A DNA stretch of 64,000 bases, taken from the NCBI GenBank assembly GCA_003415625.1, contig PYIU01000002.1, positions 1,054,001 through 1,118,000 of the forward strand. The letters are read 5' to 3'. Below are positions 11,410 to 25,200 of the stretch, in pieces. The position numbers were made by a program, and so were the translations under genes. Below the pieces are notes generated by a model. The model did no database searches. It worked only from the letters and a program-made list of their open reading frames with translations, and was not told where the DNA came from. How positions within the stretch are numbered: position 1 is the stretch's first letter; each line of letters begins with the position of its first letter. The stretch comes from Aquanectria penicillioides. Lineage: Eukaryota > Ascomycota > Sordariomycetes > Hypocreales > Nectriaceae.

Positions 11410-13325
11410 ATGAAATGGATTTTGGGAAAGCCTAGACGGGGCGGAGATGAAAAGACATCGGGGCGTGTGCGGCGTGGAAGCCATGCCATGCCATGGGAGG
11501 GCCTGGTGTAGTGTTGAAAATAGATGAGAGCATGAAAAGTGCATTTTAATATACCCATTCCACACTCTTGGATCCGAACCTTGTCTTTCCGTTGAGAGGG
11601 CTTGTCAATACGTCAGCCTTTCCGTTGATGAACCAGGCCGCGCGGATAAGTGGTGACAAGGGGTGGCAATGATGAGTGTGTAGTGTGTATGGCTTCACTC
11701 CTCGCCCCAGTTGATTCTTCCAGGCCGGTAGATTATCGGTGGCGTTCATGGCAGCAAGAAATGAGATGACAACTCATTTTCTGTCGGAAGAATGGCCACC
11801 TTCAAAACATTATTTCAAACGGTTGAGCAGACTAGCAGTCGAGCTAGCAACGTTAGGATGCAGTACGGCTTCATCCGGCCCCTGTTGAAATAACGGGCGC
11901 AGACGACTGCAACGCTATGTACGGCAAGCCGTGCCTGTCACCCGATGAGAGAGGATATCAAGCCATCTACCAGTAGCATGGTAAGGTTGCTGTTCAAAGC
12001 CGGGGTTGAAACAGCCACCAACATCACGGGTTTCTTTTTGTTCCCTTTGCCAACTGCTGCCGGTAGCTTGGAGATAAAAAAATGCCTAGGATTTGTACCC
12101 GGTGCAGCAAACCAACAGCTTCGAAGTTAATTTTTTTCTCTTTCCGCTCTGGGGCCCTTGGACGTGCATCGTAACATCTAAACTCAGTTCGCCGGGTGCA
12201 TGAGCCTGTCGTGGGAAACGCATGGCCCATCTCGCCAGAACCGGCTGCTCGACTGCGGCACGGGGGCCTGTCACGCAAGGGCAAGGGCGATGCAGAGCTG
12301 AATTCCAGGTAATCGGGACGGAGGGTGGACATGTGTTGGTTGGTGTTGGTATGGCGCATCGCGTATGGCAGCGGCGCATGGCACGTTTTCCCGCATCGAG
12401 CTGTTAAGCGCACGCAAGACGGAAATGGTTCCCATGCTCGTCCCGCCGTGAGTGGAGATGGAGCCTTTGGTGGAATGCTCTTCGCTCCCAGACTGCTGAC
12501 GACGTGCGAGCGAACTTAGATGGTGTGTCGTCGGAAGGATGCGGCGGCACGTCGGCGAAGCGTGACAGAGCAGGGCCAAGACTGGACAGAGACTACGAGA
12601 GCAAGGGTTCATGGGGATGGGAAGGACCCTTGAGGGGAAAGGAAGGGTAAGGGAAGGAAGGGTAAGGGAAAGGGGAGGGGGGTGTGTGCAGGCGTGGGTG
12701 TGGGTGTGTGAAAGGGAGGGGGCTTGCCTGCCTTGCGCCTTGTGCCTTGTGCCTGCCTTGGCATGGGGGGTGCCTTCCGGGGCCATGAGCCATGGGCTAT
12801 GAGAGAGAGAGAGAGGCCATGAAGAACATGGGAAAGGGAGGCAGGACGGTCATGGTTTATTTAGCCAAGTTAGATGGCCAGATGCAACGCTGAGACACGC
12901 TGCAGGGGGAATCCTCATGGCTGTCAAGCGAGTTCCCCGGGAACAACGAACGCAAAATCATTGACTGACAAGGCGAGCCGACAGGGATTGTCGGAGAACA
13001 AAACCATGTCTCCGATTTTGCTGGGCACGGCATAGGTGCGGACATGGACCTGGGCGCCGAGCATGGGCATGGATACGGCGGGCATGGCATGGGGAAGAAA
13101 GACGGCCAAGCATGGGTCGCTTGAGCCACGGGTTTTGGTTGGTCGTGGCCGCTCGACTCGACGCACCCTTGCATAGCATATCTCGCAACAAATCGAGCCA
13201 TCGGGGAACTGTGTTAAAGATGCACGCATCTCTATTCGCTGCTATACTGAGGCGATACTATTTACAAGCACAATACCATACACAATCTGCAGCATCCGGC
13301 TATTACATGGATCTAGGTACACTGT
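11410..13325. other. Convergent intergenic region, no gene seen
   Basis: 1.9 kb between the 3' ends of the ArgRS gene and the ACS transporter. It includes a purine-rich GGGTAAGGGAAGG-like tract near 12625-12685 and a GAGA run near 12800. Open frames here lack introns, family features and consistent codon use, so none is called. Confidence 0.5.
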
Positions 13326-14881
13326 TTACAAAGTGAATCGGAAGCTGGGGTGCCAGTCACCCATGTTCTGGCGGTCCTCCTCGGGCAGGCTCAGTCTGTC
13401 GTCGCGCTCTCCGGCGGCTCGCTTCTTGTTCTCCCTCCACATGAGCCCGAACATGGCGGTGGCGCACAGGGTGCCCATCCAGAGCATGCCCAGGGCCGTG
13501 CCGTAACCAGTCTTGTAGGTGGGGCTCTCGTTGGTGAGGAAGATGTTGCTGCCGATGATGCCAGCAATGTTGCCCAGGGTAATCTGGATGGACGAACCGA
13601 AGGATCGCTTCCAGTGACCAGACAGGTTGTTCTGCAGCCAGGCCAGGAGGATGGGGTTAACCATGTAACCTCCGCCGTTGATAAGGAACACGGCTGCGAA
13701 CTTGAAGTCCCGGCTCTTGTCGACCTGGTTGAGAAGCATGCCATAGCCAATCGTGGACAAGCATGCACCTCCCAGGACGAATCCGTATCGGTGCTTGGTT
13801 CGGTCAGAAATCCAGGCGGAGATGAGCATGAGACCGGCCGAAAACACGTAGACAGGGATGGTTCGGATCTGGGCCTCCTTGGCGACCCAACCAAACTCAA
13901 GCAGGATGGTGGGCATGAAGAAGGTGCCGGCGTAACCAGTCGTACCGATGCCCATGTACATGAAGGCACTGAGCCAGATCTTCCAGTCAGAGAGGATGCG
14001 GGTGTAGGCAAACTTGTTGAGCGTGTCCATGCGGCAGTCATCGCCAGTGTCCTCGAGGACGCGGCGCTGGACGAGCTCCCGCTCCTCAGGGGTCAGGAAG
14101 CGGGCCTGCTCGGGCCAGTCGACAATGAGGAAGACGGCAATGAGAGCCAGGAAGGCAGTGATGGCGCCCTCAATGATGAAGATCCATCGCCAGGCCTCGA
14201 GACCCTTCTCACCACCCAGGTTGGCAATGGCGTAGGCCAAAAGACCGCCAAAGGCACCACCGATCAGGGTACTGCAGTAGAAGAAAGACATGCGCTTCTG
14301 GAACTCGTGGCGCTTGTAGTACATGGAAGTGACGTAGATGATGCCGGGAAGCACACCGGCCTCAAAGGCACCGAGGAGGAATCGCAGGGCCACCAGAGCA
14401 CCGTAGGAGTGGACGAAACCCATGCACATGTTGATGATACCCCATACGAACATGAGGGCCGAGAGGTAGAAGGAAGGGCGGACCTTGCGGATGAACATGT
14501 TGGAGGGTACCTCGAGCAGGATGTAAGGAACAAAGTAGATCTTTTTGTCACCGGTCAGAATCCCCAGAGCTGTTTAAACTTGTCGCAGACAAGCAATGCA
14601 AGACGCGAGGTTTTACTTACAAAGAGGGCAATGTTGAAGCGGTTGCCGCTCAAGTCAATGTCCTTGGCCATGCCCTGGATACGGGCATTGCTGATGTTGA
14701 TGCGATCCAAGAACGACATCATGTAGATGACGAACAGGGTCGGGTAGATGCAGAGATCCAGCTTCATGAGCAGCTTGCGCTCGGCCTTGGGGTCGATGGG
14801 CGGCAGGCTGCCCGGCTTGGGCGAGCTGGGGACATGCTGCTCGTCCGAGATGGTGGGCGACTTGGTCTCGCTGAACGACAT
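13326..14881 (-). CDS. MFS transporter, anion:cation symporter (ACS) family, Tna1-like
   Basis: Plasma-membrane permease of the family that includes yeast nicotinate (Tna1), allantoate and pantothenate carriers. Two exons: 14881-14621 (87 codons) and 14540-13326, joined across an 80-nt intron (GTAAGT to AAAAAG), giving about 491 residues. The splice fuses NIALF to IYFVPYILLEVPSN, the expected ACS sequence; the nearer CAG acceptor would hit a stop. The cytosolic N-tail is Pro/Ser-rich, then TM1 carries FLDRINISNARI. A loop has YKRHEFQKRM after the fourth helix, and a long central loop PEERELVQRRV follows TM6. Twelve membrane segments are expected. The substrate cannot be set from sequence; nicotinate-type is the nearest guess. 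Confidence 0.9.
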
Positions 14882-17800
14882 GGTGAAAGTCGTTTGAATG
14901 GGGCAACACCGACCAAGGGAGTACAATGGACTGGTGGGAGGGCACCGACCGAACGACGGGATTCAGAGAGAGAAATATATAGAGTGGGAGATTGAACGAG
15001 GGGAGGTAAACAAATTGAGGGAGTGGGTTGCGTGGAGGGGGGGGGGGGGGAGAAACGGTTCGTGTCAAACCGGGATGTGACAAAAAGATCAACTCGCTCC
15101 AAGTAGCCGATCTGCAGAGAAGCTAGCAATGTAGCACGCTGCTGCAGGTAAGACAATCGGGAAGGTTGGATATTAAGATAAATTGATAAAAAACAAACTC
15201 CATGGGGGGGGGGGGAAAAGAGGAAAGAAACTCAGTTTGCAGAAGGATGCGCAAGCCAAATATACTGCTTCCTTTGGCGATTCTTGTTCCCAGTTTTCAT
15301 GCGACACATCCAGGGGCCATGCGACCGGAAATGGAGCAATGTTTGGATCCCAGCTGCATGAAGACACTAAGAATATACTATCTACCGGTTTTGCCTCCCC
15401 CTCCTGCTTCTGGCACAGGTAACAATGGCACGTTGTTGGCAAGGGGAGGGGGAGGGAGGGAAGGGTAGGTAGGGCATTTCCGCGATAGACTCTCCCGTGA
15501 GCGCGTGGCTTGCCAGCTAGCGGTTCGTTGCCCCCTCCCAAGTCCCATGTTAGTTGAATGATGGTGCACCATTATATTCCCAATAGGGAACCAGACCCAG
15601 TATTGGGAAAGGATCAGGTAAGCCGTCCAGGTCGCATCGGGAAATGCTCGAGGTAAGAGGCGGCCATGTCTCGCGTCCTCTAAGCGGACGCTGCGAGCGC
15701 AAGAGAGAAGAGAAAGCGAGCACCTCCTTAGTGGAGCGTCGTTGTGGGGAGAGAGACGATCGAGGACTGACACTGACAGGGAACCCGGCCAAGGGCTAGG
15801 CGAAACTCGAAAATGGGGCCCTTTCGATCAACCAACTATCGACGGGCTATCCGTCGAGATGTGTCGACCCATCAAGGCACCCATCCCATCGAGGCAACGG
15901 TCCCCCCGGCCGGCCGGCGTGGCTAAATTATCTGCCCGCACGATAGTTCCGCGAGGAGGCCCCCGAAAGACGGAGCTTTCCATGCCCCGAAGGAGGGATG
16001 AGGGGGATGACGAGGACCCCGTTGCAGGTTGATGGGGGCAGGAATCAGAAGAAAGGTTTTTTTTTTCCTTCCTCCCCAGGCGCGATAGGCTGGCCTTCAT
16101 CGGCGGATGTCAACGTCGGCAGCGGAGATAGAGAGTGGAACAATGCAACATCGCCGATCAGTCCCTCATGGACCGCTGGCTATCGGCGGCCACAACTCCC
16201 CTCCCATGGTTTGTTGCAGGTCATGCCAGCACCGATGCGATGAAGCGAGAGATGTGCTCTGCACGTGGCTGCTCGGGGCTCGAGGGAGCAGTGATCATCC
16301 TCAAACCCCCTCGTTGAGTCTTGGCTATGAAGATCTGGCGCTGTTGCCCTTGTACACATGTATCGTCAACGGCGCACGTCCAGCAGGAATCTTTAAAGTG
16401 TTTCCGAAAGTGTTCCTGGTCTAAGTCATTCTTGATCAGTGGCGGGCTCCGGCTCAGCCAAAAACGGCACGAAAACGGAAACTAGAACGACACCAAAACT
16501 GGCGATATTGGTCCTTGGCCGATGCTGGTATTGGCTGCTAATGCTGCTAATGCTGCTAATGCGGCGTATTGCGGCGCATTCGCTGAAGAAAGCGCCACAG
16601 CGGTGCGAAGGATTTGCTTTAGGAGGCGAGAAAAAGCAACCAAGGTTGCCCTTTGACACCCCCTGACGGCACGGAAAACTGCCGTTCAACGTAGCATCGA
16701 ACAAAAAATTGTTCATTACAGTGCAAACGTTTGCTGCCGGCAGAAAGTTTGATGGAAGAAGTCAGCATGGTCCGATGGAAGCCCCCGTCACCAGGCTCTA
16801 GCCGCAACCCCCAGCCGAAACAAGTTAAACAGCCTCCACTCATGTACCGGGCGGATTCCACTGAAGCCAGTGCCGTCCTAGCGGCCGCTTCCCGTCCCCT
16901 GTTCAGCCACTCGCGAAAACCAAGACGTCAGCCGCTGGACCCTGGATCCCGGCACCTCGCCCTGGCCCCCGGTCACGCTAAAGGACCAACATAGAGTCGT
17001 ATTCCATTGTCGGATGTGGTTTGGCCTTCTGGATCCTATCCGGGATTTGTTAGCTGAGGTTAACCCTCCAGTCCCCGTTTCTTTCAGAACCGGGAATCTC
17101 GTAAAAAAAGACGAAGGGAACTGGCGCCCTCTAGTCTCCGGGCCAAGGAGCCCGCTTCCCCAGGGCGGGCTGCTGTTGATCTCTCCCCAGTTTCCACTCG
17201 TTCTGGGCGGGAAGCCCACCTCATCTTCTGTCGATCAGAGATGCCATTTTTGCGGATTTGAAGAATCCGCCTCGGAGCCGATGCGGACGCCACCGAAACG
17301 GTCATTCTCTCTGGTTCTTGGCAGCCGCCCCCATCTTCATCTTGTTTTCTTTTGCCTATACATACATCTTGACACCTCGCGTATGCATGGGTTTTCGCAT
17401 ACGGTAATTAGCTACCAAGGCTCCGGGTCTCTTATGCCACCATGACAACATGGCTTATTTCCCGCCCGAGTCCAGCAGCCAACCCGAGGCGAGATTGAGG
17501 TGGCCAGACGGGTGCCGAAACGCCACAATCAACGACGACTTCTGTGCCTCGTCTCCGTGGCGGGTCCACAGATGTAACAGGGCGCAACAACGACAACCAG
17601 GGACCGTACCTTGCGCATGCAACTCTGCGTGTACGTACCGCAGTAGGTAGTATTTCATACGTACACTGTATCTTCTGACCGGAGCCTTCTGTGCCAGCAC
17701 CCTTGCGTTTCGTCTGTGCGGAATGTTGTGAAGACTGTGGCAGGTCTGGCGTGATCACACTCGTTGCTCTGCAAGGCAATAATCTGCACTCAATATCGCA

Positions 17801-19201
17801 GATCCCAAGGAAAACGTCGTTGCAAGCGTTGGATCGAGGCACGGACTGATGGTTTTCGAGCCCGTCAGCCTGGAACGGCCTGTCATGAACGTGAGCCATG
17901 GACTCGGGTATCGTGAAGAAAACCAACACGCTCAGGACGATGCCATGTAGCATTTGACAGGTTCCTCGACACGTCCAAGGCAACACCGAAGCGAGAACGG
18001 GGCATTCTTTGCCTGTAGGGTTTAGATCTGGCGCGTGCCACACAATCCACCTTGTCTATTGAAGCCACATCCCCGTCCGGCCGCGGCGCGGGATCTGAAT
18101 CTGGTTAACCTGACGAATTGCTGTGCCGGCATTTGTGCATGTCACCGCTCCTCCTAGACACCGGTTAGTGGTGTTTGCTGCCTTTGCCCACCCGCGAAAA
18201 AGCCCCCCAAAAGTCGCCGTACCGAAACCACCATTTTCCTGACCAAATAGTGCTTCTGTCTCAGAACCCCCCCCTTCGTCTCCAGCTAATTGATATAAAC
18301 CTGGAGAGAGCTGAGCCTTAGATTCCATCTTCAAGGTCCACCTTCCACGATAAGGAGAGATCGTTGGTAGAGACGCGGGATAATACACGAGGTTCCAGTG
18401 ACTGACCAAACACCCCATGGGCGCCTGTGAAAAAGCAAATATCCCCCCCCATGTCCTGTGCCGTAACAGGAGGCTCTTTATTGAGCCGTCAGAGGATGAG
18501 ACCTCCGGAGCAGCCCCGTATTCTAAGTGGCCATCTGGACTGGAAGTTCTGACGCCTTTCAAGGACTTGCACTCCTTTCGGGGGCGTGAGCCGGTGCTCG
18601 AAACCACTCCTCCCCTCTCTCTGCTGCCGAACATCCTCCAACCCCCCCTGGATGAGCGGATTCCTCCAACCCCCCTGATGCCTTCGCGTGGCTATGATGC
18701 TAACCCGCAACACTTATGCTCGAACCACTGTGGGCTTGGTTCCCCGATGGACGGACCAGGAGGGTCCTTGTTGGAAAACCACCCCCCTCCATCGTAGTTC
18801 CCGGTGAGGCAAATGCCATGGGGAGTCGAGAAAGAGGAAAGTACACGTACGTACTCTCCGCTTTGTACAGATTCGTCCCAAGTGAAGGGCCACTATGCAG
18901 TCTGCCCCAACTCCCAATCCGGATCCGTGGTGGTGAGATTGCTTTTGGCCTGTATATCACCCGAACATCGCCTTTCTGTGCCTGTCCAAACTGGTCGACT
19001 GGTCCCTGATCCCCCTGCCGTCTTTCGTTCGACACTCGCCCGTTCGTTGGCACCAAGGGCCAGGAGCCTTTCTGCCGTTTCTCCTTTCCGGGAAGCGTAT
19101 TCTCATATATCTTTGACGCCCCGACAATCCTTTACTTGCGGCTGCCCCCCGGACAAGTTTCGAAAGCACCATACGGGATCAACCAAGACCACTCCTCCAA
19201 C
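14882..19201. other. 4.3-kb gene-poor region
   Basis: Lies between the divergent starts of the ACS transporter and the rhodopsin-domain gene. It contains poly-G runs (around 15038-15050 and 15205-15214), a CTGCTAATG triplication near 16535-16560 and G-rich tracts, but no frame with family features or plausible splice structure. It may hold long 5' UTRs or non-coding transcripts; nothing in the sequence proves either. Confidence 0.45.
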
Positions 19202-20503
19202 ATGTCGTCGACGACTGGCCTGGACCCGAATGCCAACAATGCGCATATGCTTTACATCCCCATCGCCATCTTCGGCGTCATATGCCCGCTGTTGGTGGTA
19301 ACGAGAATATGGTCCCGGCTTAGGAAAGGTGGACATCTTGGCGCTGACGACTATGCTATTGTTGCATCTCTGGTAAGCCGTGGTTTGACGAGCCTCGTCA
19401 TTGACCAACAAGAGCTGACGTTTCTCTTCACCAGGTCTTTGCGCTGCTATCTAGTGCAATGGAAATTGCTTGTAAGTGAACCCGATGACACAACTTCGAC
19501 CGTGAGCTCATGCATAATAGCATGTCATTTCGGCTTCGGTAAGCACGTAAAGACTCTCGATCCTGCCGATAAAGTTGAAGCCCTCAAAGTAAGTAATCGT
19601 CTTCTGTTCCCTCAGCCGGACCTAAGATGCTTTGGCAACTCAAACCTGACTCGTTGTTTGTAGTACTTTTACGTGTGCCAGGTCACGTACAAAGCTTGCA
19701 TCAACCTAACCAAGTGCTCCATCGTCCTGCTGTACCTCCGAATCTTCAGCAAGATCCGGTGGTTCAAGTGGCTCTGCTGGTTCTTGATCGTCTGTGTGTT
19801 TGCCTATTGCGTCGCTTCCGTCATCATCACCATCTTTCAGTGCAAACCGATCCAACGAGCATTCAATAAGACGATTGCCGGAACATGCGTCGACAGCGGC
19901 AAGTTCTGGTACGCCAATGCCGGCTTCTCCATAGCCACAGATTTGATCATCCTCTTCATGCCCATGGCTCTGGTATACCAATTGCAAATCCAACGAGCTC
20001 AGAAGGTGGCCCTGGTTATCGTTTTTGCCCTGGGAGGATTTGTTGTCATCACATCTTGCCTACGCGTCACAACTATCGACATTGCCTCTACTACGAATGA
20101 TGCCACATATGACATTTCATCAACCATGTGGACGGTCATCGAGATGAACGTGGCAATTGTCTGTGCTTGTCTCCCAATGATTCGACCAGTGATCGTTAAG
20201 ATATTCCCCAAGCTCATGCCTAAGAGCAGTAGCAACAACCAAAAGTATGGACCAACAAGCTATGGCACCAAATCTTTTGCCCACAGTCAATCACGAGGAG
20301 ACAAGAACGAGTGGATTCAAATCGATGGCAATGGAGGAATCCCAATGAATTCTGTCAAGAAGCCGGGTTCCACTGGGAGCGAAGAGAGTATCCTGGGAGC
20401 CACCGTGCAGACCGGGCCCAGCACTGGACAAGACTGGAATAGTCAGCAGCAAGGAACGATCCAGAAGACAATGCAGTACAGCATCGAGTACTCTCAAAAG
20501 TAA
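19202..20503 (+). CDS. Fungal rhodopsin-domain (SAT4/PTH11-like) integral membrane protein
   Basis: Seven-helix membrane protein of the large fungal rhodopsin-domain family (DUF3112/SAT4 type), whose roles are mostly unknown; some members act as surface sensors. Four exons: 19202-19372, 19435-19471, 19521-19588 and 19664-20503, with GTAAGC/GTAAGT donors and CAG/TAG acceptors; about 371 residues. Hallmarks are GADDYAIV after the first helix and cytosolic loop, the QVTYKACINLTKCSIVLLYLR helix region, a Cys-containing loop (CKPIQRAFN...C) and a soluble C-tail rich in Ser, Gly and Gln. No CFEM domain precedes it. The second intron (49 nt) is the least certain: its acceptor could shift by a few bases. 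Confidence 0.85.
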
Positions 20504-22259
20504 ATCATAGGTGATTTCAAACCTTTGTTGCGAGATTACCGCTCCGGAGACATCTGGCTTGGGTTACGATTAATTGTGTAAATAGTGTTTGGCGGAATTA
20601 AAAAGGAGTGAACATGGGTTCGTCTCCCGGAAGAGTTGGGCTTATAGTGTATTGGATAGAAATGAATTGACGCAATGCCTTGACGGCCAAAGGGTAATAT
20701 TGGAAAGTCCGTATCAATGAGGCTCGTGATGCACAGGCATGGGATAAATGCGATACGATTAGTGTTGCGCCCATTTTCTGCATAGGAACGCATAGTCGGC
20801 ATCCCTATCGGCCGACCGGTGAAGCCTATTATCAACAGGTTGTCGAATACCTACGGAAGCCAGATGTATCGGGTGGCTCTCCATTTCAGTGGTGCGCTGC
20901 GCTGTATTGCTCGCTGATCGGCGGTGACCGCAAGGCCGTTCCTTCGAAATGGGAAATTTCACCCCCCTGTGGGCCCTGTTCGTATATAAAGAATCTGGTA
21001 ACAATGTTCAAGTTGCGCCTTCGAGAAGAGCCAGGAATTTCTAGATGGAGTTTGCATCAGGTATTGGTACGAGCTGTTGCGACGGTCATTGGCAAGTAGC
21101 TTAGTAAAATCGCACACTGCCTCGCACCTATCAACGATGCGTGGTTAGGGCCAAGAGACGACGTCGAAAAGGGTGCCAGGTATGGGGACCCCAGCAAGAT
21201 CGACCGCTGCGACAGGCTCCAGTCGGTGCCACGGAAGGGGGTTCCGTAAACCGGGCAATGGAGACAGCGGCCCACTTCATGCTCGCCAAGTCTCTAACAA
21301 GGCAGCGTCCGCTGCGTCCCTGACAGGCCAAGCCAGCAGTCATCAGCGATGTGTGGCGGCGGCTCTGCAAAGCCAAGCTTCACTATAAGGAGGTATCCGC
21401 GGCCCGATTGACGACAAACCTCAGATGGATAATGACCGAATCACATTATCCGGGGCCATTAAGTGTAAATTGTGATATGGTTCTGGTTGGCAGGAACAGC
21501 CTCTGTCGTAAATGAGCATTGAAGCCGCGTTAGAGATGATGAATCAAGCGGATCCTTTGTGGAGCCTATTCCATGATGAAAAAAAAGTCACTTTCGTGGG
21601 TGGCGGCGACCACTGAAATTAGTTGTGCCTGGCAGGCAGCAGCAATTCTACAATCACGAGGAGACGATGCATGGAGCACCCTCACTACTTCACAGTCACG
21701 GGAAATCTCATGTGACAGCTGCAAAGATTATGTCAGGTGATGACGAGTCCCTCATTATGTCATGTGACTTCGGAGTAGGAAAAAAGCTTTTCCCTCTCCG
21801 TCCCATCAAGAGTGTGGCATCATGCCGGCCAATAGGAGGCGCTGATCTTCAGGCAGCAGCATTTGGGACAGTCGCGAATCCATGAAATGGCCGCAATGAG
21901 GCCGCGACGCAGATCCGCTACAGGCACCGAGATAACGGCAGTTTCATTTGTATCAACGGCCATCCCACGACTCTTGGGCTCGACTCTCTGCTTTGCTCTG
22001 CTCTGCAATTTCAACTTGTGAATGCGGATCCTAAAAGAGGACATTTGAATCGCCTGCTTGAGACAAGCAATGCTGTTGCATTGGTGTTAGCCTCAGCGCG
22101 CCTCTCCTTTGAGCCTCACTAAATATATCGGTTCCCCGCCTTAGCCCCGTCGCCTATCGCATCACATCCCGCGGCAACCGCATCTGCCCCTGTTGGAGGT
22201 AAGGCCGACATATGCGGCATCGCCAGCGGTAGAAAGCTACTAGCGACAAGAACAACACA
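20504..22259. other. Intergenic region, no gene seen
   Basis: 1.75 kb between the rhodopsin-domain gene and the HeLo-like protease gene, both on the plus strand. It should contain the promoter of the latter; a short CT-rich stretch lies at 22090-22200. No coding unit is supported. Confidence 0.45.
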
Positions 22260-25200
22260 ATGGAGTCGTTTCTACCTCTAGGCGGCTTCCAGCTGCCCTT
22301 TCAAAAGCGCCTTAGCCGGCTCTACAACGACACCAAGAAATCGAGCGATTTCGTCAAGGAACCCGTCCAGAATGAAGAGGACCCCGAAATCAAGGCGTTG
22401 CACCGCAAGCTGCGCATCCAAAAGGACCGCCTTGTCAGTTGGGGTCTCGAGTGGTCAGATCCGACTCAATCTGCTGAGATCGATGAGTCCCTGTCCAAGG
22501 CTGGTCTGAGTGAAGTGGTGGGAAGTATCATGTCCACGATCAAGGACATTCTTGCTGAGGCCGAACCTCTATGGCTTAGTTCCAAGCGAATCATTCAGTC
22601 AAACCAGACCTCACAGGACTCAAAACCGCCTCTGGTACACTGGGATAAGAACCGGTTTGAAGATTTGGTCAATGATCTTACTACGTCAATCGATACGCTC
22701 TACGACCTCTCCAGGACACGTGCATCTAGCGCAATTCCTCGCAAGTCTTCGAAATCGCTCTTCAAATCCCCTTCGGCTTCTGATGATTTTCGCCCATTCG
22801 AGTCTACGCGGATGCAGACCCCGCAGCAAATCGACCCCCAGACACTAACCCACTTGCGCCCAAGGCAAGGGGATGAGTCCTCTAACCCCCGTGAGGTCGT
22901 TTTTATGAGTAAAACCGCCTACTCGGAACTTACTCAAGGGTCGTCTCGACAGCCTTGGGCCCCATTGCTTCTAGAGTATGCTACCTTTGATTCCATCTTT
23001 GCTATGACTGGTATCATGCCACCCATGGCCCGCTTCGAGAAACTCTCGGCTGGTCTGCAACAAGATCCCCAAAGATCGCCTGGCACCTGGACTGGACTGC
23101 CTCGTCTGCTCGGATACTTTGAAGATTTTGAGAACTCGAGACTTGGCCTTGTTTACAGGTTCCCACCATCCTTCAACGCTGTCTCATTTGAGCGTCTCAC
23201 GAAGAACCCGTTGTATAATCTCCCTACTCTGGGTGACCTTCTCTCCCGGCCAGATTCAGAGCCCAAGCTTGAAGCCAAGTTCAGATTAGCTCACAACCTC
23301 GTGAACACTATTTTCGACATGCATGCTAGAGGGGTAACCCACGGACACCTTTTCGACAATAACATCTCCTTTTGTGACGCCGTCACGACTGAGCCTGGGG
23401 TCAGCAATGGCGAGGTTGATGTTCGACGCCCCCTGGTGTCGTCCTTCGACTTGTTCCCAGACGACACTCCGTCACCGATACCAAACCCCTTCCGCCATCC
23501 TCTTGATCCTCGCAATACACCAACCTCCCCCTTGGCTAAAAACTCCGACCAACGAGTCTTGGACCTTTACTCTCTCGCCATGATACTCCTCTCGATTGGT
23601 CTATGGACTAAAGTTGAAAATCTTGTTTCTGATCCCTCTTCTTCCTTTATATCGGAATCCCTGCTAGAGCAACTCTCTGTACGCTGTGGAAGTCTATATA
23701 TGAAGGCAGTGCAAACTTGTTGGACTGCTGTCGATGATGAGCTTGCAGGACGCTCTAGTGGAGAAGCTTTGCTCTCGACGGTCCAAGTCAGAGCGAGTCG
23801 GTTTTTGGAAGCTTGTTGCATTCTAGATGGAGTCAGCGGTCTGGAGGAAAGGCTCGATCAAGAACTACATCAATCCGAACCATCGTTCCAAGCGACTCAT
23901 ATTGTTGCCCCTGCCTCCAAAAGTAGCAAGGACAGTAAGGACAGCAAGGACTTGAAACTTGCAAGGAAGCCGATCAAGGAGAAGCAGGCTCTTGCGGAAA
24001 AACCTGCTCCCGTAAAGGCTATGGGCAAAGCCGATACAAATGCAGTTATCGATGGTAAGCCTGATTCCCCCTTTCAATAAAATTTGCAAGCCGCTGACGA
24101 TATTTAGATGTTGTATCAGAGAAGCCCTCTGCTAAGGAAGCCAAAGTTAGATTATATCCACATGTTGCCCTTGCCCCAGAAATTGTGGATAGATGGAACA
24201 AGATCCTCATGCCTCAAATCAACCATGCCCTCCGACACTTCTACCGCAAGCATCCCGAGTCTGTTGAACTCTCTCTCGAGTCAATCGGGCCTAGCGCTCA
24301 AAAGACACAGCCAACCGTGCTGGTAGTTTGCACATCGGTTGGCAAAGTCCGCGCCATCCTAAATAAGAGGCTAGGTGAATTATTTGACGGCACAAGTGGT
24401 TTCGCCCTGAAAGTATGTCGGGGTCATGTTTTGAGATCACGACGCCAGCCAGGCACAGTGCTAAGGTCGATGGCTCGAAGGAGCAACGCTGGCGGTCCTA
24501 ATGGCGATGATAATATGGATGCCATAAACCCAGAGTACCAAGAGCGGCCAGGAAATGGGGCAAGTATCGGCGCCTGGATTGGAGACCGGCATCTCCCGCC
24601 CGTTAGCTTAGGCGGTCTTGTCATTGTCGATGACAAGCCGTACGGCATGACCGTTCATCATATGCTAGATGACCCGGATCGAGACTTTGGTAACAACGAT
24701 GCTTTGCGATGTAGTGCTCTCCCTGACCTGGACTGGTACTCTGGGTCTGGCGGGGAGAGCACTGTCGATGATGACGATGCTTATGAGCTCTCAGACACCG
24801 AATCAGAAGCATACTCTGATTCTGACATCACGAGTGACTACGAGGATGACGAGGATGAAGAAGACGAAGATTATAATGAACCTGGTGATATTCCAGGCAT
24901 AGAGCCTGGCTGTGGCGAAGGGTATATTGTCACACAGCCCGCCCTCGATGATGTGGAGGAGGGCTTTTACCCCTGCCCTGAAACTGAGGATGAAGACCAC
25001 CTCGACACTTATAGCCTTGGCGAAATTTACGCTTCAAGTGGCATTCGAAGAAAACACGCCAATGGTCTCGTTCATGAGGTTGATTGGGCACTCTTTGAAT
25101 TTGCCTATGATCGTCTTCCCGACGATAACTCTATCCCTCGCGCCCAGGACTCGGCTTCGCTCCGAAAACTGGGGTCAAAACACAAGGACAGTGCTGCCTT

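Noticed and set aside
12620..12690. GGGTAAGGG-like repeats resembling interstitial telomere DNA
   Set aside because: The units are irregular (GGGAAGGAA mixed with GGGTAA) and never form consecutive TTAGGG copies; more likely a purine tract.
13350..14726. 458-codon open frame on the plus strand opposite the ACS transporter
   Set aside because: It runs antisense to a clear membrane transporter and crosses its intron. It is rich in His, Glu, Gly and Val in the way expected from reading GC-rich codons backwards, and shows no family motif.
22260..24080. Treating the HeLo/pseudokinase half and the protease half as two genes
   Set aside because: A 53-nt intron with GTAAGC, a CTGAC branch and TTTAG joins them in frame, and the second half has no ATG in a good position of its own.
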